This document shows positions 36,594 through 38,630 of a stretch of DNA of 38,630 nucleotides, one piece after another (position 1 is the first letter of the stretch; each line of letters starts with the position of its first letter). Made by a program: the position numbers and the translations under genes. The DNA is taken from the IMG/VR virus record IMGVR_UViG_3300008450_000135, positions 1 to 38,630 of that record; one strand, given 5' to 3'. Origin of the DNA: a virus. A model generated the notes under the pieces. It was not told the origin of the DNA and did not search any database. It saw only the letters and a program-made list of their open reading frames with translations.

Positions 36594-37672
36594 ACTTCCA
36601 ATCTTGGCAAGGGGTTGATGACCCCAAGTTCGGTTATGGCTCCATGCTTGCCGGTTTTAAATCTGTTGTACCTAAAACAGTAACGCTCAACAATGATGCT
36701 TCTGTTTTGGTTTATATGAACACACCTGATGGTGCAAGAGGTTTTTTATCTGGTCAGCATCGAGCGTGTTTCACCATGTGGGAAACAGATCAGTTGCCTG
36801 ACAATTTCCTGCGGTGGCTTCCTGTATATGACCAACTGATTGTGCCGTGTCAACACAACCTTGAACTGTTCAGTCAACATCATTCCAATGTACACATGGT
36901 TCCGTTAGGGGTGGATAATAAGTTTTGGTCTGGCTACACAGAACCTGATGGGACATTCAAGTTCCTTGCCGGTGGTTCATTATGGTTCCGCAAAGGTCTA
37001 GATGTAGTTGTAAAAGCTTTCCAACGTTTGGACTTACCTGATGCTGAACTGCATATCAAGGCTGCTCCTCATGCGCGTGACACACCCGATGTAAAACATC
37101 CTCGTATCGTGATGCACCGTAAATGGATGGATGATGAAGCACAACGTGAGTGGTTCAAACAGGGCCATGTGTTTATTGCTGCTTCCCGGGGCGAAGGTTT
37201 TGGGTTGATGCCTTTGCAAGCTATTTCTTTAGGTATGCCAACAATCGTTTCGGATACGACAGGCCAAGAACAGTTTTCACATCTTGCTACCGGCGTTGTG
37301 ACAACCATCCGTAGTCCTGCTTTTACCATCGGTAATTGGGATGAACCTAATCTTGATGAGCTATGTGAACAGATGTTGGATCACTATCGCAACTGGAAGG
37401 TTCATCAGGCTCAGGCTGTTGTCAATGCCAAGTTAGCTTCGGCATGGTCATGGCGTAAAGCCACCAAAGCCTTGATTGATGCTGTGCCGGTCGGGACTTT
37501 GTTGGAGGAACCAAAGTTGGAAGCTGTTGTGGTGAATGTACCTATCAGGGTGAAGAAAAAGATGTCATGCGATATTGGTCGTGCCCACTATGACTTTCTG
37601 CCTGGGGTAGAGTACGAAGTACCTGAGGGTGTCCTTCAGGTGTTATCTGATGCAAAAGTTTTGGAGATCTAA
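36590..37672 (+). CDS. GT4-type glycosyltransferase with extra C-terminal domain
   Basis: Start GTG 36590 overlaps the previous stop. The 360-residue protein has the two-domain GT-B layout: an N-terminal donor-side region (MNTPDGARGFLSGQHRACFT), then FKFLAGGSLWFRKGLDVVVK and FIAASRGEGFGLMPLQAISL, GMPTIVSDTTGQE. The usual EX7E of this family is EX7Q here (GEGFGLMPLQ), an uncommon change. The last 45 residues (VNVPIRVKKKMSCDIGRAHY, DFLPGVEYEVP) look like a small separate phage domain. It would transfer a sugar, perhaps to capsid or fibre. Confidence 0.85.
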   Translation: MNFQSWQGVDDPKFGYGSMLAGFKSVVPKTVTLNNDASVLVYMNTPDGARGFLSGQHRACFTMWETDQLPDNFLRWLPVYDQLIVPCQHNLELFSQHHSNVHMVPLGVDNKFWSGYTEPDGTFKFLAGGSLWFRKGLDVVVKAFQRLDLPDAELHIKAAPHARDTPDVKHPRIVMHRKWMDDEAQREWFKQGHVFIAASRGEGFGLMPLQAISLGMPTIVSDTTGQEQFSHLATGVVTTIRSPAFTIGNWDEPNLDELCEQMLDHYRNWKVHQAQAVVNAKLASAWSWRKATKALIDAVPVGTLLEEPKLEAVVVNVPIRVKKKMSCDIGRAHYDFLPGVEYEVPEGVLQVLSDAKVLEI

Positions 37673-37923
37673 TGGCTATTGAGTATCGAGGAGAAAAGTT
37701 CGCTGGCTATAACAAGCCGAAGCGCACACCAAATGCTTCTAAGTCTCACGCCGTCCTAGCCAAGGATGGTAACCAAGTGAAGTTGATTCGTTTTGGTCAG
37801 CAGGGTGTTAAGGGTTCACCGGATGGTTCAGCGCGTAATAAGGCTTTCAAGGCTCGTCATGCGAAGAACATTGCCAAGGGGAAGATGTCGGCGGCGTACT
37901 GGGCAGATAAGGTAAAGTGGTGA
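37672..37923 (+). CDS. small conserved basic phage protein, 83 aa
   Basis: TAATG-coupled. The product starts MAIEYRGEKFAGYNKPKRTP and contains NQVKLIRFGQQGVKGSPDGS, then ARHAKNIAKGKMSAAYWADK. The last segment, NIAKGKMSAAYWA-K-V-K-W, is typical of a widespread small phage protein (DUF6321-like from memory). It is basic and soluble, function unknown. Confidence 0.75.
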   Translation: MAIEYRGEKFAGYNKPKRTPNASKSHAVLAKDGNQVKLIRFGQQGVKGSPDGSARNKAFKARHAKNIAKGKMSAAYWADKVKW

Positions 37924-37926
37924 CCT

Positions 37927-38268
37927 ATGGCCGTACCAGCAACTCTTGACTTGAGCATCACCCGTGGGGACACGGAGACTATTGTTGTCTCTCTTACGCA
38001 AGATGATCAAACGACCCCTATCAATATCACGGGTCGTACCTATACAGCACAGCTTCGGACGAACCCTGACATCGCCATTGTGAGCGCATCTTTTGTATGC
38101 ACAGTCACTAATGGTTCTAATGGAGAAGTGACTTGTGTTATGTCGTCTTCTGAATCAGCAGAGTTAAGACCTGGGTATTACTACTGGGATTTGCAAGAAA
38201 ACGCATCAAGCGTTATTTCAACGGTGCTTCGTGGAACAGTCACGGTTGACGCTGACGTAACGAGGTAG
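37927..38268 (+). CDS. beta-sandwich virion protein, 113 aa
   Basis: The start is ATG 37927. The sequence [20 protein letters not shown], then [15 protein letters not shown] and [31 protein letters not shown] forms a repeated-strand pattern of a small Ig-like or BppU-N-like domain common upstream of fibre genes. It may link the fibre to the tail. It ends two bases before the fibre start. Confidence 0.75.
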   Translation: MAVPATLDLSITRGDTETIVVSLTQDDQTTPINITGRTYTAQLRTNPDIAIVSASFVCTVTNGSNGEVTCVMSSSESAELRPGYYYWDLQENASSVISTVLRGTVTVDADVTR

Positions 38269-38270
38269 CA

Positions 38271-38630
38271 ATGGCGACAACACGCGTCACAGTTGCGATA
38301 ACAAATGAAAGAACTACGGTCTACCGTAAGAACAATCAGTACGTCGTTGCACTTGCTGACTCTAATGTTCCTTTGTCTGTCGGCAATCGTGTCGTTGTGG
38401 TGGGAACTTCGCAGGCTGGACCACAAGGTGTCGTTGGTGCTACAGGAGCTACGGGGCCGACTGGTCCACAAGGAGGAACAGGTGCTACAGGACCCACAGG
38501 ACCCATTGGTAATACTGGTGTTACAGGGCCTACTGGACCAACTGGAGCAATGGGGCCAACTGGCCCTACAGGAGCTACAGGTCAAGTTGGGTCAACCGGT
38601 CCAACTGGCGCAAGTGGCAACACAGGTGCA
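38271..38630 (+). CDS. collagen-like tail fibre, N-terminal part (3' end outside the window)
   Basis: The ATG at 38271 opens a frame that runs to the end (120 codons) without stop. Residues 1-48 are a beta domain ([40 protein letters not shown]). From about residue 50, Gly-X-Y triplets dominate ([20 protein letters not shown] and so on), mostly with Thr in the Y position, giving a collagen-like triple helix. The next base would be in the repeat. The left edge of the window starts TGAYTV, a likely continuation. Confidence 0.85.
   Translation, partial: MATTRVTVAITNERTTVYRKNNQYVVALADSNVPLSVGNRVVVVGTSQAGPQGVVGATGATGPTGPQGGTGATGPTGPIGNTGVTGPTGPTGAMGPTGPTGATGQVGSTGPTGASGNTGA

Noticed and set aside
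38181-38585. Cys/Ser-rich minus-strand frame at the right end
   Set aside because: It is the complement of the collagen Gly-X-Y codons.
1-38630. Direct circular joining of base 38630 to base 1
   Set aside because: It shifts the fibre frame by one base. An overlap or a gap in the repeats is more likely.

Overview
The window reads as almost a whole genome of a tailed bacteriophage of an actinobacterium. It is about 38.6 kb, every credible gene lies on the plus strand, and genes are packed with 1-11 nt overlaps (TAATG, ATGA, TGATG). The host inference rests on a WhiB-like regulator with all four iron-sulfur cysteines, several Cys-rich mini-proteins and small families typical of actinophages. 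Base composition is moderate by eye. A freshwater planktonic actinobacterium is a reasonable guess but is not shown by the sequence. Terminase, portal, scaffold and an N4-gp56-type capsid protein are present. There is no tail tube, tail terminator or conventionally placed tape measure. A 1631-residue protein follows the portal, and two proteins that look like a short-tail adaptor and nozzle precede the collar fibre. I therefore infer a podovirus-like virion.

Layout. 1-5885: C-terminal part of the collagen-type tail fibre, a 53-aa protein, a GT2-TPR glycosyltransferase, the putative adaptor and nozzle, and a collar-domain fibre. 5930-8378: lysis region with a holin-like protein, a PA14/Thr-Pro-rich secreted protein, a small membrane protein, an M15 endolysin and a second small membrane protein. 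8417-10258: metallophosphoesterase and small genes. 10307-16560: recombination operon with YqaJ-type exonuclease, annealing protein, PD-(D/E)XK resolvase, SSB, C5 cytosine methyltransferase and WhiB, plus a secreted transglycosylase. 16637-17876 and 18099-20188: two operons of mostly unknown genes, including a Gp88-like protein. 20236-21077: about 840 bp without a convincing gene, with a sharp C-to-G strand-skew flip and many stem-loops. 21078-22318: four Lys-rich proteins, three of which share a SAADFRK-like motif that recurs after the capsid gene. 22322-33962: terminase with an N-terminal HTH, portal, the giant internal protein and three structural proteins. 34133-38630: scaffold, capsid, neck-region small genes, a GT4 glycosyltransferase, a beta-sandwich protein and the start of the collagen-like fibre, which runs off the right end.

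How it works together. The phage has a lambda-Red-like exonuclease/annealing pair, SSB and a resolvase. No DNA polymerase, helicase, primase, RNA polymerase, integrase or repressor is recognisable, so it probably replicates with host machinery and recombination. Three early operons share TTGACTTGACAC followed by GGAAGGGACyC just before the start codon, which suggests coordinated control by host RNA polymerase, perhaps modulated by the phage WhiB. Two glycosyltransferases flank the collagen-like fibre and could decorate virion proteins. The two ends of the window carry the two halves of what is probably one fibre gene, so the molecule is likely circular or circularly permuted with a small break in the repeats.

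Most unusual parts: the structured non-coding region 20236-21077, the PA14/mucin-like protein overlapping the holin gene, the operon leaders with dyads at the predicted transcription start, the methyltransferase with a repeat-built target-recognition region, and the SAADFRK basic-protein family.
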